Shown: positions 22,987 to 34,927 of the stretch, piece after piece | How the letters are laid out: every line of letters starts with the position of its first letter | How positions within the stretch are numbered: the first letter of the stretch is position 1 | NCBI GenBank assembly: GCA_004369085.1 | Contig: ML210347.1 | Location: forward strand, 1 to 54,463 | Origin: Coprinopsis marcescibilis | Taxonomy: Eukaryota > Basidiomycota > Agaricomycetes > Agaricales > Psathyrellaceae | Direction of reading: 5' to 3' | Length of the DNA: 54,463 nucleotides | Made by a program: the position numbers and the translations under genes | The notes under the pieces: generated by a model | Databases searched by the model: none | Told to the model about the DNA's origin: nothing | What the model saw: the letters and a program-made list of their open reading frames with translations, nothing else

Positions 22987-25447
22987 TCAACTCCCTGTCT
23001 GCCAACTTCCGGAGCTGGAAGAAGCAGCAACAGGTGGGGGTGGTGGTGGGAGGTTGAGCGTCGACGGGTTGAACATAAAACTTTGCACAGTCGGAGCTGA
23101 TGGTATCGATGACGGTATACTAGGAGGTAACGGCGATGGTCTGACGCCAGTTCCATCCTTCTGAGGTGAAGCGTTTACACTCGACTGCCGGCTACAACAA
23201 TCACCGGAAATCAGCGTCAGCATTCAATGAACAATTCAAAGGTCGTACTTTAAATCTCCCAGCAAATTCCCGGCCCCAGAAGTCGTTGCAGATGTTGTGA
23301 CGGGATTGATTTCCGTGGCAATCTTTAGATATCCTGCCTGGACAAGGAAGTCCCAGACACGACTTGTCTTATTAACATCAATCTTGACCAAGTCGCGAGC
23401 CTCCCTTCGTCGCAGTTTTCCGCCTCTGCGAGCATATTCTCTGACCAGGGTTTCTTTGATAATGAGGTAGGGTTTAGGCAGGATCCTGAGCGACGAGCAA
23501 AGAGCTTGTTCAGCAGGAGTAAGAAGGTGGACTGATGGACTGTTGGAAAGGTTGAGGGGTGCAGCTGGAGAACTGTTAGAAAGGCATAGAAAGGGCCCAA
23601 CAATATAAGCTCACGAGGTCTTCGTGCGGGTTGGCCATTTGCACTGACAACACCGCCTGGGCGTGGAGTTGGCTCTCGAGAACCTTAAGAGACGTAAGTG
23701 AATTGAGGCCGGAGACAGGTGTAAACGTATTTTCATACCTGCTTGTCGCCTATCTGCGCCATAATCCCGTGCAACCTTAGCAGTTTGTTTCTGAAAAATG
23801 ATTCAGAAACGGATTCAAGCCGATAAGAAGAACAAAACTGACCCGCTTCTCTAAATCACGGTCGTACTTTTCGATATCTGCAGCACTGCAAAGGCCTAAG
23901 CGACGGTATTGCTGTAGCTCTTGAATGCGTTTCCGTAGAATAGTTTCATCTGGAAAACGTCTGAGTCAGAGGTTACAGGCGGCATTATGAGATTACACAC
24001 AAAGCATATCAGTTGTGAATGCCTCGTAGTCCGATGAAGTCTGTAGTCTCGCAAAAGGTCGAAGCCGATTTATGAACTCTCGTTCCTCCTTTGGCCGCTT
24101 CCTTTCTGCAGCCTGCATCTACAAAACAGGAATTCCAGCGTTGAACACACACGAGTATGATTGTTCAGACATACCTTCTTATATTCGAGCAAACCTCTGT
24201 CGTACATGAATCCTTTTGCTTCCAACCGTTTGGCAACCTTCTGAAAGTACATATCCAACAATGTAAGTTTGAAATCCAAGGATTCTTGCGTTTCAATTGG
24301 TGGTGGGTATATTGGTTCTTCAGCGTTCTCGTCCTCTGCTGTGCCGTTTACCATAACGACATCTTCTGTGCTGACTTCCTTCTTGACGACAACCCCATTG
24401 GTGTGGTGCCCGTTGAGGCTGCCGTTGGAGCCAAACCCAGGAACAGGCGTGGCAGACGATTCATGCTGAAAGTCGTGAAGCCCAGCCCTCTTCTCCTCCT
24501 CCCACTTTTTCCTCGCTCGTACATCTGGATCGAGCTCGTCTTCTGGCATGGCATCTCCACCATACTGGTACACAACGCCAAATTCGAGGTCCTTGACCAA
24601 GTCTTCTGCATCGTTGTCGATCTCGTGTTCAAATTCTAGGCGTCCTGGCAAGAATGTGGCGACCTCGTGAATGCCTGGCAATGAGGTGGGGGCAGGCCCT
24701 GGAGGTGGCGGGTCCAGTTTATTTATTTCAGTGATGCGCCGGCGTTTCCGTCGCTGAAATTCTTCGGGTTCTACGTCAAAATGACGGTCCATTTTCTGAA
24801 TGATATGAGATTAAACTGGGTAAATAATGATAGGGCGGGGTACTAACGGGTTTCGGCCAATCTGGCGAATCCACATAGACCTCCTTGTAATGCGAAGCCA
24901 CCTCATCCTTCGTTCGAGTACCAATGTGTTCGGCGATTCTTTTCCAGTTTCCAATACCAAATATCTTGATTCCGGTAATGAGAAGGAGTTCCCTGTTTGT
25001 GACCTCTGAGCACATGGGAATTAGGAATGCGGTGCATAGGAAAACGTACTCGTCTGCACCCCAGTCCTCGGTAAATATAGGACGCGCATTCATTCCCTAT
25101 CATTGAAATAAATATCGTCCTTGGGAGATAGAGAATAGGACTGACTATGACGCGGTATGCATGCCACCGCTTGTGATCTTTGAACTCCTTTCCGGCGCAA
25201 AAGCATCCCGGACACACGTCGACGCCCTCTTCCGACTGACAGGCGCGGTCGGCACATTTTATGCGGACAGTATGAGTAAGGTCGCGGTTGCACGAGTCGC
25301 AGTTGTAATTCGTGTCCGGGTCGTTGAAAACTAATGGGTGGTTATACAATTGTCAGGATAAATAACCCAATCAGGAGGACTAAATTATGACGCACTTTGC
25401 ACTTCTTCCGGAATCCGCTGAGGTTTTTTGTTGCCGTCGATAGTCAT
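22987..25447 (-). CDS. ada2: Transcriptional adaptor Ada2 (SAGA complex)
   Basis: Ada2 binds and stimulates the Gcn5 acetyltransferase in the SAGA and ADA complexes. Eleven exons give 638 aa: 25396-25447, 25146-25330, 25050-25096, 24848-24992, 24175-24795, 24001-24118, 23843-23949, 23739-23790, 23615-23683, 23249-23564, 22987-23191. Domain order is diagnostic: a ZZ zinc finger at about 25-70 with paired Cys (YNCDSCNRDL, KCADRAC, CPGCFC) ending HAYRVI; a SANT/Myb domain at about 88-140 (FTEDWGADE, GIGNWKRIAEHIGTRTKDEV); a central conserved region (FMYDRGLLEYKK, ERKRPKEEREFINRLRPF); and a C-terminal SWIRM domain at about 478-550 (LTPAEQALCSSLRILPKPYL). The last exon is a choice: if the 57-nt intron 23192-23248 is kept, the protein stops at 23236 with a YDL end; the spliced form adds a Pro-rich tail and is in frame. 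Confidence 0.95.
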
Positions 25448-25646
25448 TTCACCCCTCATTTACAGGCAACGCTCAGCGAGATTTGGGTCCTCGTCCCTCC
25501 TCGTCACGTCAGTGAGCTAAAATTGCGGTGTTGTCGTCGTGTCAGTGTCGTTGAACGCTCTGCGCACTAGTTGAGAGCCTCTGGGCGGGTTTGTGGGTGC
25601 GTACCCCGTCAAGCCTCACAGAGGCCACAGCTTGGGATTGATAATT
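25448..25646. promoter_or_regulatory. Likely divergent promoter between ada2 and the unresolved gene
   Basis: Only 199 bases separate the ada2 ATG from the candidate ATG at 25647 on the other strand, so the two transcription units probably share this GC-rich region. No clear TATA box is visible. Confidence 0.35.
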
Positions 25647-26610
25647 ATGTCCTCGTCGTCGCCAGTCGCTCCCGTTGTCGGCGTCGTCGAGCACAGCGAC
25701 GATGGGAAGAACGATGAGTAAATGTTTGTTGTTGTTTGACGCAGAATCGGCCGGCGGCCTAGCCCTTTGTGGTCGTCGGGATCACTCAGTCCTGCTGTGG
25801 CACAGCCTTTGTCCTTTGGAACAAGGTCGTCGTCGCTCTACCAACTCGACAGCGAAATTTAACCGATAAATACAAGGTCATTATGCTTTGCACACTCAAC
25901 AAAGAGCTTATATGTTGCAGAAAACAAAATTCGACTCCCCATGCCGCTTATTGGACTTGCTCTCTTCGTCCGAGTTCTTTGCTAGCCTCGCAACGTTGTA
26001 TTCTCGTACCTATGGACTCAGACTGTGGTACTCTGCCTCTGGACGATGCTTAGCCGACAATACTGCTCTTTCGACCCCACCAAGTGCCCAAGGACGAGCG
26101 AATTAACCCCTGGAAAGATGACCATCGCTCTCTTGATGATTCTGTTCAACGCGCTTTCTCAAACACTTCTAATCGCCATTTCCTTGCCGATTTTCATATG
26201 GATCCTGGTTGTGGCTGCGGAGCCCCTGTTTCTCCGCCTCCTATTTGTGCTTAACATTGCCCAGCAAAACCTGGCTGGCCAAATGGATGTCAGGATGGAA
26301 CGATTGGTACCCCGTGGTCGCCGTTTGAGGCACGACTGATAGCGAGCGGTAGGCCAATAAGGTACAGTGCGTTCCGTCGTTCCAGACCTTCCCACCCGCT
26401 GATACCTTTGCGCAGCTCCAAGTTCCGATCATGGCTACCAGCCTTCTACCGTCTATCGCATCATCATCTCATGCTTTCGCTCTGTTCCTGCTTTCAAAGT
26501 TGTGTTGTTGTCCTTAAATGTTCTCGCTGTCAACTCGCTCTGTTTTTTACTTGCTCTGTTGCTTTCTATTGTTATCTCATGGACTGCCGCTCTCTCCATT
26601 TGTATTTATA
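25647..26610 (+). other. Unresolved candidate multi-exon gene
   Basis: This stretch looks transcribed but I could not settle an exon chain. An ATG at 25647 opens 23 codons that meet a good donor (GTAAAT at 25718), and a 45-nt intron to the AG at 25761-25762 leads to an open, Ser-rich reading. Further on, frames reading FDSPCRLLDLLSSSEFF (about 25930-25980) and INPWKDDHRSLDDSVQRAF (about 26100-26160) look coding-like but lie in different phases and need introns I cannot place. From about 26450 the sequence turns T-rich, like a 3' untranslated region. I recognise no domain. It could also be a non-coding transcript or a decayed gene. Confidence 0.25.
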
Positions 26611-27458
26611 AGTATGTGTCGCGTCTTGCCTCTGTTACGGTACGACGAACTCTGGAATTCAGACGATAGCTATTTATGAAAACTTCTTTGTGACCTTTCT
26701 CACTCTCAAGTTCTTTCGATGTTCTCGTCAGAACTCAAGTTTCGCCGAAAGGATCAATGTTCTCAAGCGTGAGAAGAGGCAGGCCCAAATCCGAAACCCC
26801 GTTTCTTCATCCCAACTCTCATCTTCCGAAATACTGCTGACCATTCAGAAGAGTGGTACCATACTCAGGCCATTCGAAGGGCTATTCTCTCAGGTGTCCT
26901 CGCTGAGTTGTCATTTGACGCTTAGACGGCGCAAGTTAGTTGGCACGGCTCCCTTCGGCGTCTTAGCGAAACCTTGGAAGCACATGGAGTCACGGTTGCT
27001 TCCCCGCAGACTCATTGGTCCGGCGCCTCTCTAATAGTCCCTTTTCAAGGCACTTTCTGGTACTCTGTCTACTTTCTGACAACACTTTTACCATTCTAGG
27101 CCCATGCCATGCTTTTTGTCGCGGGGTTACCCCAGGTGCCCACATGCGCCGACCTCGCCTGATCAACTTTTTCGCGTCTTCCCCGCGTGGCTCGCGTGAC
27201 GACAGCGATTTGCGCTCTCTCCGTTCCTCTGGCTCTATACGGCTTTTGTCTGATTTTGTCCAGTTGACCAGATGAGCCCGCCTCTTTCGACTAATTCCCA
27301 ACACGACCATCTGGCGCACTCGAGATCATCTCTCTCTTGGCAAGCGCTTAAAAGGAATGGAGAAATGTTAACACTATCCTCAAGATCAGTCTCCGTGCTT
27401 TTCTCTCTGCTGCCCCTCCTCCAGCATCTCTCCCTTACGATTTACGACTCTCTTCACG
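26611..27458. other. Intergenic region upstream of the lipase
   Basis: Two open patches occur on the plus strand (26690-27034 and 27015-27275), neither with a motif. The pyrimidine-rich stretch at about 27370-27455 looks like the lipase 5' leader. Confidence 0.45.
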
Positions 27459-28908
27459 ATGCGCAACATTCTCCTCTCCCTCTTCTGTGCTTTGGCTACC
27501 CAGAGTTGGCTGGCTCTCGCAATCCCTGTGTTGGAAACACGGCAGTCAAATGGAATTGACCAGACGACCTATAACAACCTGGAGCGTTTCGCGAAATTCT
27601 CTTCGGCCTCCTACCAGCTCCTTGGTTGTCCTCGACCAGTGGGTACGACCCTCATCAAGAATGTAGGTCACTTGTACGGTATCTTCGGCCAGCGGGAGAC
27701 TAAAGATGTTGTCTCGTACAGTTTGACAGGTCTGGAACGCAGGGATATTTATCGCGAGATGACTCCACAAAGGAAATCATTCTCGCTTTCCGCGGAAGTC
27801 TCTCGGTCACAGACGCTTTTGTTGGTGAGTTACGTAGTTTCACAGGCACCTACTCAGTCCCTAACAGCAGTCCTTATCCAGATCTTCAACTCATTCTCCA
27901 ACCTCTGAATACGCCTGGTGTCACCAACAATGTCAAGGCATCCGTTCACACTGGCTTCCAGTTCGCCTACAACGCCGTCGCCAGCGATGTAGTTTCTGCG
28001 GTTAAATCGCAAGTTTCGGCCAATTCCGCCTACACCGTCGTTGTCACTGGTTCGTTCGATTAAGATGCTACACATGGGTTCCTGGATCTCAGTCACTCCT
28101 AGGTCACTCATTGGGCGGTGCTGTTGCATCAATGGCCGCGTTGTCGCTCAAGGCCGCTATCCCCAACATCAAGATGAAGCTCTACACATATGGTACGTCG
28201 CACTGGGGTGCAATTTTTCTTCGTCCCCAAAGTTTCTCTCCGTTGAACTATTCCGCCAGGTCAACCCCGAGTCGGAAACGCCGCGTTCGTGTCCCTCGTG
28301 GAGCAGCAAGTCGGTGTGAACAACATCTTCCGCGGTGAGTCTTCTCTAGTTCATGGGTGGAACGTTTGATTAACTTGTCTTTCTTCTAACAGCTGTCAAT
28401 ACATTCGGTATGATTTGGCGTCTTTCTCAGCACATCTTAGATGTCTGATGTGCAAAACAGATGGTGTCCCTACGATTCTGTTCAAAGAACTTGGCTACCG
28501 TCACTTGTAAGCCATCACGAATTTATTATCGCTGCGATCAATGATGCTAAGAGCGATTTTCAGTGCGACGGAATATTGGCAATTCAAGAATGGCGGTACG
28601 TTTGATCTACTTATAACGCGCAGAATTCGTGCTAACTTCCTTCGCAGAGAGCCGCTCCAACGTCAGGAAATGCACTGGCGGCGACGACCCATCTTGCAGC
28701 GACTCCATCCGTAAGCTGCATCCTCGGTCCGAGTCTTCGTTGAGCCCTAACCTCGCTTGGTTGCAGCCTCGACCTTCATCAATCCTGCGCATCTCTTCTA
28801 CTTTGGACAAGGTAAGGCAGTTCTTGATCTACATTTGATAGGCGTTGGCTGATGGAAACATGATTCTGTGCTCTAGCAATGGCCTTGAACCCTCTCCTCT
28901 GCTTTTAA
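27459..28908 (+). CDS. Secreted class 3 (fungal) lipase
   Basis: A triacylglycerol lipase or feruloyl-esterase-like member of the alpha/beta-hydrolase class 3 family. Eleven exons give 290 aa: 27459-27662, 27722-27824, 27882-28049, 28103-28192, 28260-28334, 28393-28407, 28461-28506, 28564-28595, 28648-28710, 28767-28811, 28877-28908. A signal peptide ends at about residue 22. The nucleophile elbow GHSLGGA carries Ser161; Asp219 lies in VNTFDGVP after YTYGQPRVGNAAF; His274 lies in INPAHLFYFGQ. Spacings of 58 and 55 residues agree with the Ser-Asp-His triad of Thermomyces lipase. Oxyanion-side motif IILAFRGSLS is present. Cysteines in the KCTGGDDPSC stretch suggest a disulfide. Length is normal for the family. 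Exon 6 is a 15-nt microexon. Confidence 0.93.
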
Positions 28909-29340
28909 TCGTTGGGCTTTTGGGTAAATTATTTTTTCACGAAAAGTATCACGAACTGTATTTTATTTGTCACGAGGTTACGAACTCTGCACGCAACAAT
29001 GTACAATACACCTATTTTATTTCACTCTGTGTCTGTGGATTCACGAGTACGCGTTCGCGGGGTGTCCTGGATGTTCTTAATCTCGCTACTTTTTGGCCGC
29101 CGGGGAACCCAGGATTTGCCATTTGGAACCGGGCCGATCCTTCTTTTCGGTGTTGAAGTCCAAAAAGGCTACAGTCTCAGTTAGGGCCTGCAAGAGCCTG
29201 CGCATGCAGTAAATAAGGATTGTGTCGATAAATAAAGTAAAGTATACTCGAGTATACGCCACAGACGTAGCAATGGAGAAATCAGTATGAATTTGACGGG
29301 CGAACAGCCCATAAAGTATTTGCCTCCGAGTCTGCCGCGT
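28909..29340. other. Convergent 3' intergenic region
   Basis: It lies between the lipase stop and the end of the P450 pseudogene. No credible coding frame; probably untranslated and spacer sequence. Confidence 0.5.
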
Positions 29341-31740
29341 TCAATCGCGTCTCGTAAATTTGAGCGGGAGTCTAACAGGGCTAACGAACGTCGTTCTACT
29401 GTCAGGCATTACATGTATACAGGGAGGCAGGCCACTTACGTCAATGTTGCAAACCCATGCATGGTTTTGAGAACCCTATTCTTCTTTTCCTCACAGGTCT
29501 CCCCAACAAACATCGCCTCATCCCTGACAATCTTGTCCTTGAGGATCATCGTTGTTAAGATCGCAACTGATGCAGTTTCTGCGAATCTACATGGGCTCAA
29601 GAGTGAGTAGCTGCGTGCCGCACAAAATGCCTGCAAGGAGACACGAACCTCCCCCCAACATAGCCCCTTGGCCCTCCACTAAATGGCATAAATGCGTCCT
29701 TTGGCCAATCGTTCGCTAGGAACCTCTCAGGCTTAAACTCGTGGGGTCTTTTCAGTACCGTGCTACAGAGAGCGACTTGGTCATGGTGCATATGTGATAA
29801 TGGTGCACACTCACGATTATAGTGCAGTCCGGGAACACGAAAGATTCCCCTAGCCCTTTGGGCATTAGGACGGTCTTAGTCCCCCCATGTTGGTTCCCAA
29901 ACGCAAGAGATGTGTCCTCGGCAGCGCACCTAACGACTTCTGTTATTTTTATGAAAAGTTAGTGGATGTGGCTCGTGAGAGATAAGCAGGAAGCTGGTAC
30001 GTACGGTGGGGTACATTCGTAGATTTTCATATAACACACTGAATCGGTAGTTCAATTAGCACTAGAGTATTTGAAAGTCTTTACAAGTTATAAAGCGAGA
30101 GCGTACGCGAGTGACCTCGTAAAGAGAGGCATATCATCTAATTCCTAGACGTGTTTCAATTTCTTGAACAACGGCAGTACGTGTCACACAAACCATGACT
30201 CAGCGGTAAGCGCCCGTCCTCCAAACTCTCGTAATCTGCTCGTACATTTTGCCCTGCCCCTCAGGTTATAGGGCCACAAGTTCGACAGCAAAGCCAAGCG
30301 AATGTGCAATGTGCTTGAGTGACATCTTTGTCAATGCCTGCACGCGAGATCAGTGGGTAGCAGATACGCACCTCGTGCCCAACGACGAGGAGAAGCTCAT
30401 ATCCCTGAGGATCTTCTCCCGATCCTCCTTATTAAGCCAGTGTGTATAATTATCGCTCTTGGAGGCACGTCGTCTTTACGGGCATCTGGGGAGCGAATGC
30501 GTTCTTCAATCGCCTCAATAATGTAGGCCTGCCGGAGAACACCGTCAAGGGATTGATCATGAGTACCTCCGAGTCTATGCGAGTGTAAATTCGATCACTC
30601 ACTCGGACTTCATCCGCCGCCCATTGTAGCTCGGATCTCCGGGGGTCAGCGCCCAATCTCGAGGCCGGGAGATTGTAAGAAGAGCCTCGGTGAACGAAAA
30701 TCGGTGCCCTGGTGGTAAGTAGGGCTTGATCATATCCCCCTTCCAGGTGCCTTTGTGCCCATATGCGGCTGACGATATAACAATGAATGCTATCTGCATC
30801 CATAAACATAAGTGCGAGGACTGAATTCCCTGGCCTTGCAAATTCCGGGCCACGTACCCCCTTGGTCAAGCGAACAGCATCGTCAAATTCGAGCATTTCT
30901 TTCTCCGCAGTCCATACATCTTTAAATAGTTCTGCGACTATTCTAACCGCCTCTGTCCAGACAAATCGATTATTGCGCTGTCGTAAGAGATAAGAGATAT
31001 GATTTGAGGATGTTGGACATCTGTGAAAGCAGGGAGCAAAATCAGTTCTTCAGTCCCCCAAACTTTAGGGAACCGGGTGGGATTGCACAAAATGACTTGG
31101 TAGGTTGGTTATAACCCAGACTAGTCTGAGAGTAAGTGAGAAGGAAGCCACCTTTATAGTGCTCGCGTCAGCGATAATGAACTCAATAAATGGCCTTCCC
31201 CAATTAAAAACTAGAGGGTTGGTAAGCCATTGCATGTAGTATCCAACATCAGCAACCAGAATAACCGATCACGCTTGCACGTACCTCCCCCAGCCGTACT
31301 TCTGGAAAACTGAATGAAAATGAAAGACAGATGCCAGTAGCACAATCATCTAACAGGAGAAATTTTGAATTCAACATACGTGTCAACTTGTGTCTGAAGA
31401 GCCCATTCAAGCCACACCATACCCCGGGAATATCGGGAAATTGCAAGTCGTAAGCTTGGAACAGTGAGATGGAGGAAATTGCTCTTAGTGGACCGACATG
31501 ATTCCTAGATTAGGACCCTTATCAGTATTGCCAGAGGCAGAAACGCGTTAACGCGTCACGCGCGTCGTACTATGACAGGGCGGCTGGCCTGGACCCGAAC
31601 ATAGACTCGGCGTATGAGGACAATGATGCCCACCCAATCGAGTTCTTGGCTTTGCGGTACGCAAACATCAGGTCGATTATTTTACCGGCAAATAAAGCCG
31701 GCAGGACTCTGTAAAATACAGTTAGTAGCATACTTCACCC
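29341..31740 (-). pseudogene. Decayed cytochrome P450 (tandem copy of the intact P450)
   Basis: Most exons of the neighbouring P450 can be matched here in the same order. Recognisable pieces are the N-terminal block ending FPDIPGVWCGLNGLFRHKLT (31383-31504), ISSAAYGHKGTWKGD with LPPGHRFSFTEALL (about 30690-30790), VVGHE of the I-helix (about 30385), LYENLRMYPT (about 30020-30050), [18 protein letters not shown] (about 29700) and the C-terminal VRLPLKFTRRD before a TGA at 29341-29343. The heme loop reads FSGGPRGYVGGRF: the cysteine that binds the heme iron is a TAT tyrosine codon at 29660-29662. A one-base loss near 29855 breaks the frame before the LHYN stretch, and the segment after TEALL also shifts frame. 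A functional enzyme is therefore very unlikely. Upstream exon 1 (about 31650-31740) is weakly matched. Confidence 0.8.
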
Positions 31741-32392
31741 CCACCCCACCCTTCAATTCAGTACAGGAGGCAGTTGCCAATAAGTTGTGGTAGCCTTGGC
31801 ACCCAATACTCCGATGTGCTCACCTCTAATAATGCCTATCATATGTACAGGTCAATGGCTACAGAACTACCCTTGTCAGTCGAATATGTCGAGGGACAAG
31901 AAGACGAAAAAGAATGAAATTGCTGTAATTACTAATTTGGTTGTGGCCCCTTTATTTGAGGTTGCCCCCGCAAGCGACTTAAATGGGCTGGCAAGGAGGT
32001 ATATAATACGTCTAGGCACAGTCCATTAGTAAAAAATAGTCCACGAAATGACAGAAGCTGGGAGCATAATGATAATGGACGCTCAGATCTCAGAGTCGAG
32101 GTTATGTACCTAACAGTACGCATCACGTTAACCTGGGCGCCGGGAAATACAATAGTTGGTGTTTATTCACTTGATAACATATATATCAGCGACAAAACTG
32201 CTCACTCAAGCCGGTGGGCCTTGAGTTCGCTTCTGACTGTTGTGTCAGTAACTAGAAATCTTGAACATGGGGGGAGGGGGTTCAGTAATGCTGAAGAGTA
32301 TATAGTATGTGTGTCATAGCGATGTGCACAGAACTTAGAATTCGGGGGGGCCACGCGCGTTGGTGAGGAGGCGTTCCAAAAGTCCTCCGAGT
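31741..32392. other. Spacer between the two P450 copies
   Basis: It holds the former promoter side of the pseudogene and the 3' flank of the intact gene. No open frame with a motif was seen. Confidence 0.5.
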
Positions 32393-34927
32393 TTAATCCC
32401 GTTTGGTGAACGTGATAGGAATCCTAACCGGCCTAGGGAGGTGAAAAACACAAGATCAAATACTGAATACAAGGAAGAAAGATTCACATACGTTAAACTA
32501 ATCTCCTGTACAGTTTTCAAAACCCTATTCTTCTTCTCCTCGAAGGTCTCCCTAGCAAATCGTGCTTCTTCCTTAATCGATACCCTGTACTTTGATATGA
32601 TCATGGTCAAGGCTGCAACTCCTTCGGTTTCTGAGAATCTGTGAACGAAGATTGAGAGTGAGCATATGAGAAGTTGAACAGAAGAAAGCCACAAACCTTC
32701 GCCCGATGCATGCTCTCGGACCTCCACTGAACGGTAAAAACGCGTCCTTCGGCCAATCACTTGCCAGGAATCTCTCTGGCTTGAACTCGTACGGGTCTTT
32801 CCAGTATAGTGCTACAACAGGCTCGTTCAAGGTGCAAACATGAAATATTGTACACTCACGATTGTAATGCAACCCTGCGATGTGCAGGATAGCTCTAGTG
32901 CCCCTGGGCATTGGAACCGTCTTTGTCTCTCCGTCCTGGTTCCCAAAGACAAGTGTGGTGTCTTCCGCAGCATGTTTTGGAACGCCTGACACCTGATGAA
33001 ATAGCTGGGAGTTAGGCTGGATGTGAGAAGTAGGTGTGAACTTCGGACATACGACGGGGTACATGCGGAGGGTTTCGTAGAATACGCTAAATGGGATTTG
33101 TCAGTTTTTCAACCTTTGATAGAATCTCAAGGCAAGCACACACCCTAGAGACCTTGTTAACAGAGGCATGTCCTCGTAGCTCTACATCCATATCGACATG
33201 AGTATGGCACCTTACGTATCCTAAGTCCTCACTACTCACCGGTAGGCGCCCGTCACCCAAAACACTCTTGATCTGCTCATACAATTTATCCTGCTCCTCA
33301 GGATACAGCGACAAAAGGGCGAACGCAAAGGAAAGGGTGTGTGCCGTCGTCTAAACCACAGTAGTGAGAAGGCTATCAACTGTTGTGCTACATTATTAGA
33401 TACGCACCTCATGCCCAGCAACAAGGAAAACAAATAAATTCCCAGTGATCTCCTTAACATCCAGCTTACCCAGGCCATGTTTATCATCTCCTGAGTTAGA
33501 GACAATAAGATTACTAAACAAATCGTCTCTGCTAACGTCCGGCGATCGAATGCGTTCTTCAATCATTTCCGTCATGTAAGCCTACCAGAAGATATCGTGA
33601 CGCGTTGAGTACAACTGGTCCTCTGAGCAAGCTTGAGAAAAGAGGCGACTCACCCCAAGTTCCTTGAATGCCAGCTTGGTTTTTCTTAGACGTGGCGTCC
33701 AGGACATTGCAAAATTCGGAATAGCAGCTTTGAGAACGAGCTCGCTAGAGGCCCTGTATAGCGCCTGGGTAAACGTCATTTGGTGTCCTGGTGGCAAGTG
33801 TGTGTCCTCGTCTCTCCACGAGCCTTTATTACCGAAGACAGCTGAACCGATGATCATGATGGCTATCTGAAATGGCAGACGTAATCGTCAGAAACCAGTA
33901 CATAAGACGCCGAAGAGCATTTGCCTTACTTGAGTGGTCAAGTCATTCACATGGTCGGCATCAATCTGTTTCTTCTCGGCCCACACATCCTCAAACAGTT
34001 CTGACACAATCCGAACCGTCTCCGTCCAGACAAACCTGTTGTTTCGCTATCAAGAAATTCAGGTCGTCGTGTAAGAACGCGTAGTTAGGCACTTACATCG
34101 GTGAAAGCGGGTGACACTAATTTTTTGTATTTCCTCCATTGATCGCCTTCAGTTGTTACGACGTTGTCGCCATAGATAGCCAGTACACCATAATCTTCTG
34201 TAGGTTTGGGAAACCTGGCGCGGTTAGACACAATTTCCTGGGAGGTTCCTTGAGTGATGGACCAATTGGAGTGACAAGTCCACAGTCGGGCTTACTTTGA
34301 TCGTATTGGGATCAGCGACATAGAACGTAGTTAACGGTTTCCCAAGCCATGAAATCTGTCGTGACCATTACAAGTCATGATCAGCGAGATACGGTGGTAG
34401 ACTGCATGGCTTACTTCTACATATGCGTCCCAGCCATACTTTTGAAACACTGAGCGATTACGGTTGGCATCAGTCAGAACTATTGTATGGGCCCGGGCTC
34501 AACGTACCTGTAAACTTCTGCCTGAACATCGCGTTCGAGCCAGCCGAAACCCCGGGAATCTCAGGTAGGAGATATGCTCCGAGCATCGTCGTGGACGAAA
34601 CCGCCCTTCGTGGGCCGCTATGATGGCTAGGGGGAAAGACTTGCGTCAGTATCACGAAATACCCAATTACAGTACCTGAGGCCCAGTGCGGTGTAAGGTG
34701 CGACCTGAACGCGCACATGTGTCAAACAGGTTCCTGGTACGACACCGTGGTCACTGTGACTGAGGCCCAGATTGTGCTGCACAACACAGTGGTGATTTCT
34801 GCGCTGTCCAGCAACGTTCAACAACTCCAACTCACTCGACTGATTTGGATGCTTTCCAGAGAGCCACGATTGCCTGGCAGACCACCGCCAGTGTGAGAGA
34901 GAACAGCACCGCATATAAAGGCTCCAT
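32393..34927 (-). CDS. Cytochrome P450 monooxygenase, microsomal
   Basis: Fifteen exons give 522 aa: 34836-34927, 34508-34626, 34415-34449, 34296-34355, 34097-34237, 33930-34046, 33654-33866, 33408-33581, 33240-33350, 33144-33181, 33053-33086, 32860-32992, 32697-32811, 32492-32638, 32393-32432. The N-terminus is a membrane anchor ([20 protein letters not shown]) for the ER. P450 landmarks: I-helix VAGHETTAHT (314-321), K-helix ExxR as ETLR (Glu371, Arg374), FKPERF (432-437), and the heme loop [13 protein letters not shown] with Cys457. The VFQKYGW start of the fold and the VPMPRGT linker match the large agaric group of P450s that includes many expanded, uncharacterised families, so the substrate is unknown. 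Intron 1 is unusually long (209 nt). A decayed copy lies immediately downstream. Confidence 0.92.

Noticed and set aside
5962..34927. A secondary-metabolite or lignin-degradation gene cluster
   Set aside because: GH92, copper oxidase, lipase and P450 are separated by housekeeping genes, lie on both strands and lack a core synthase; proximity alone does not show a cluster.
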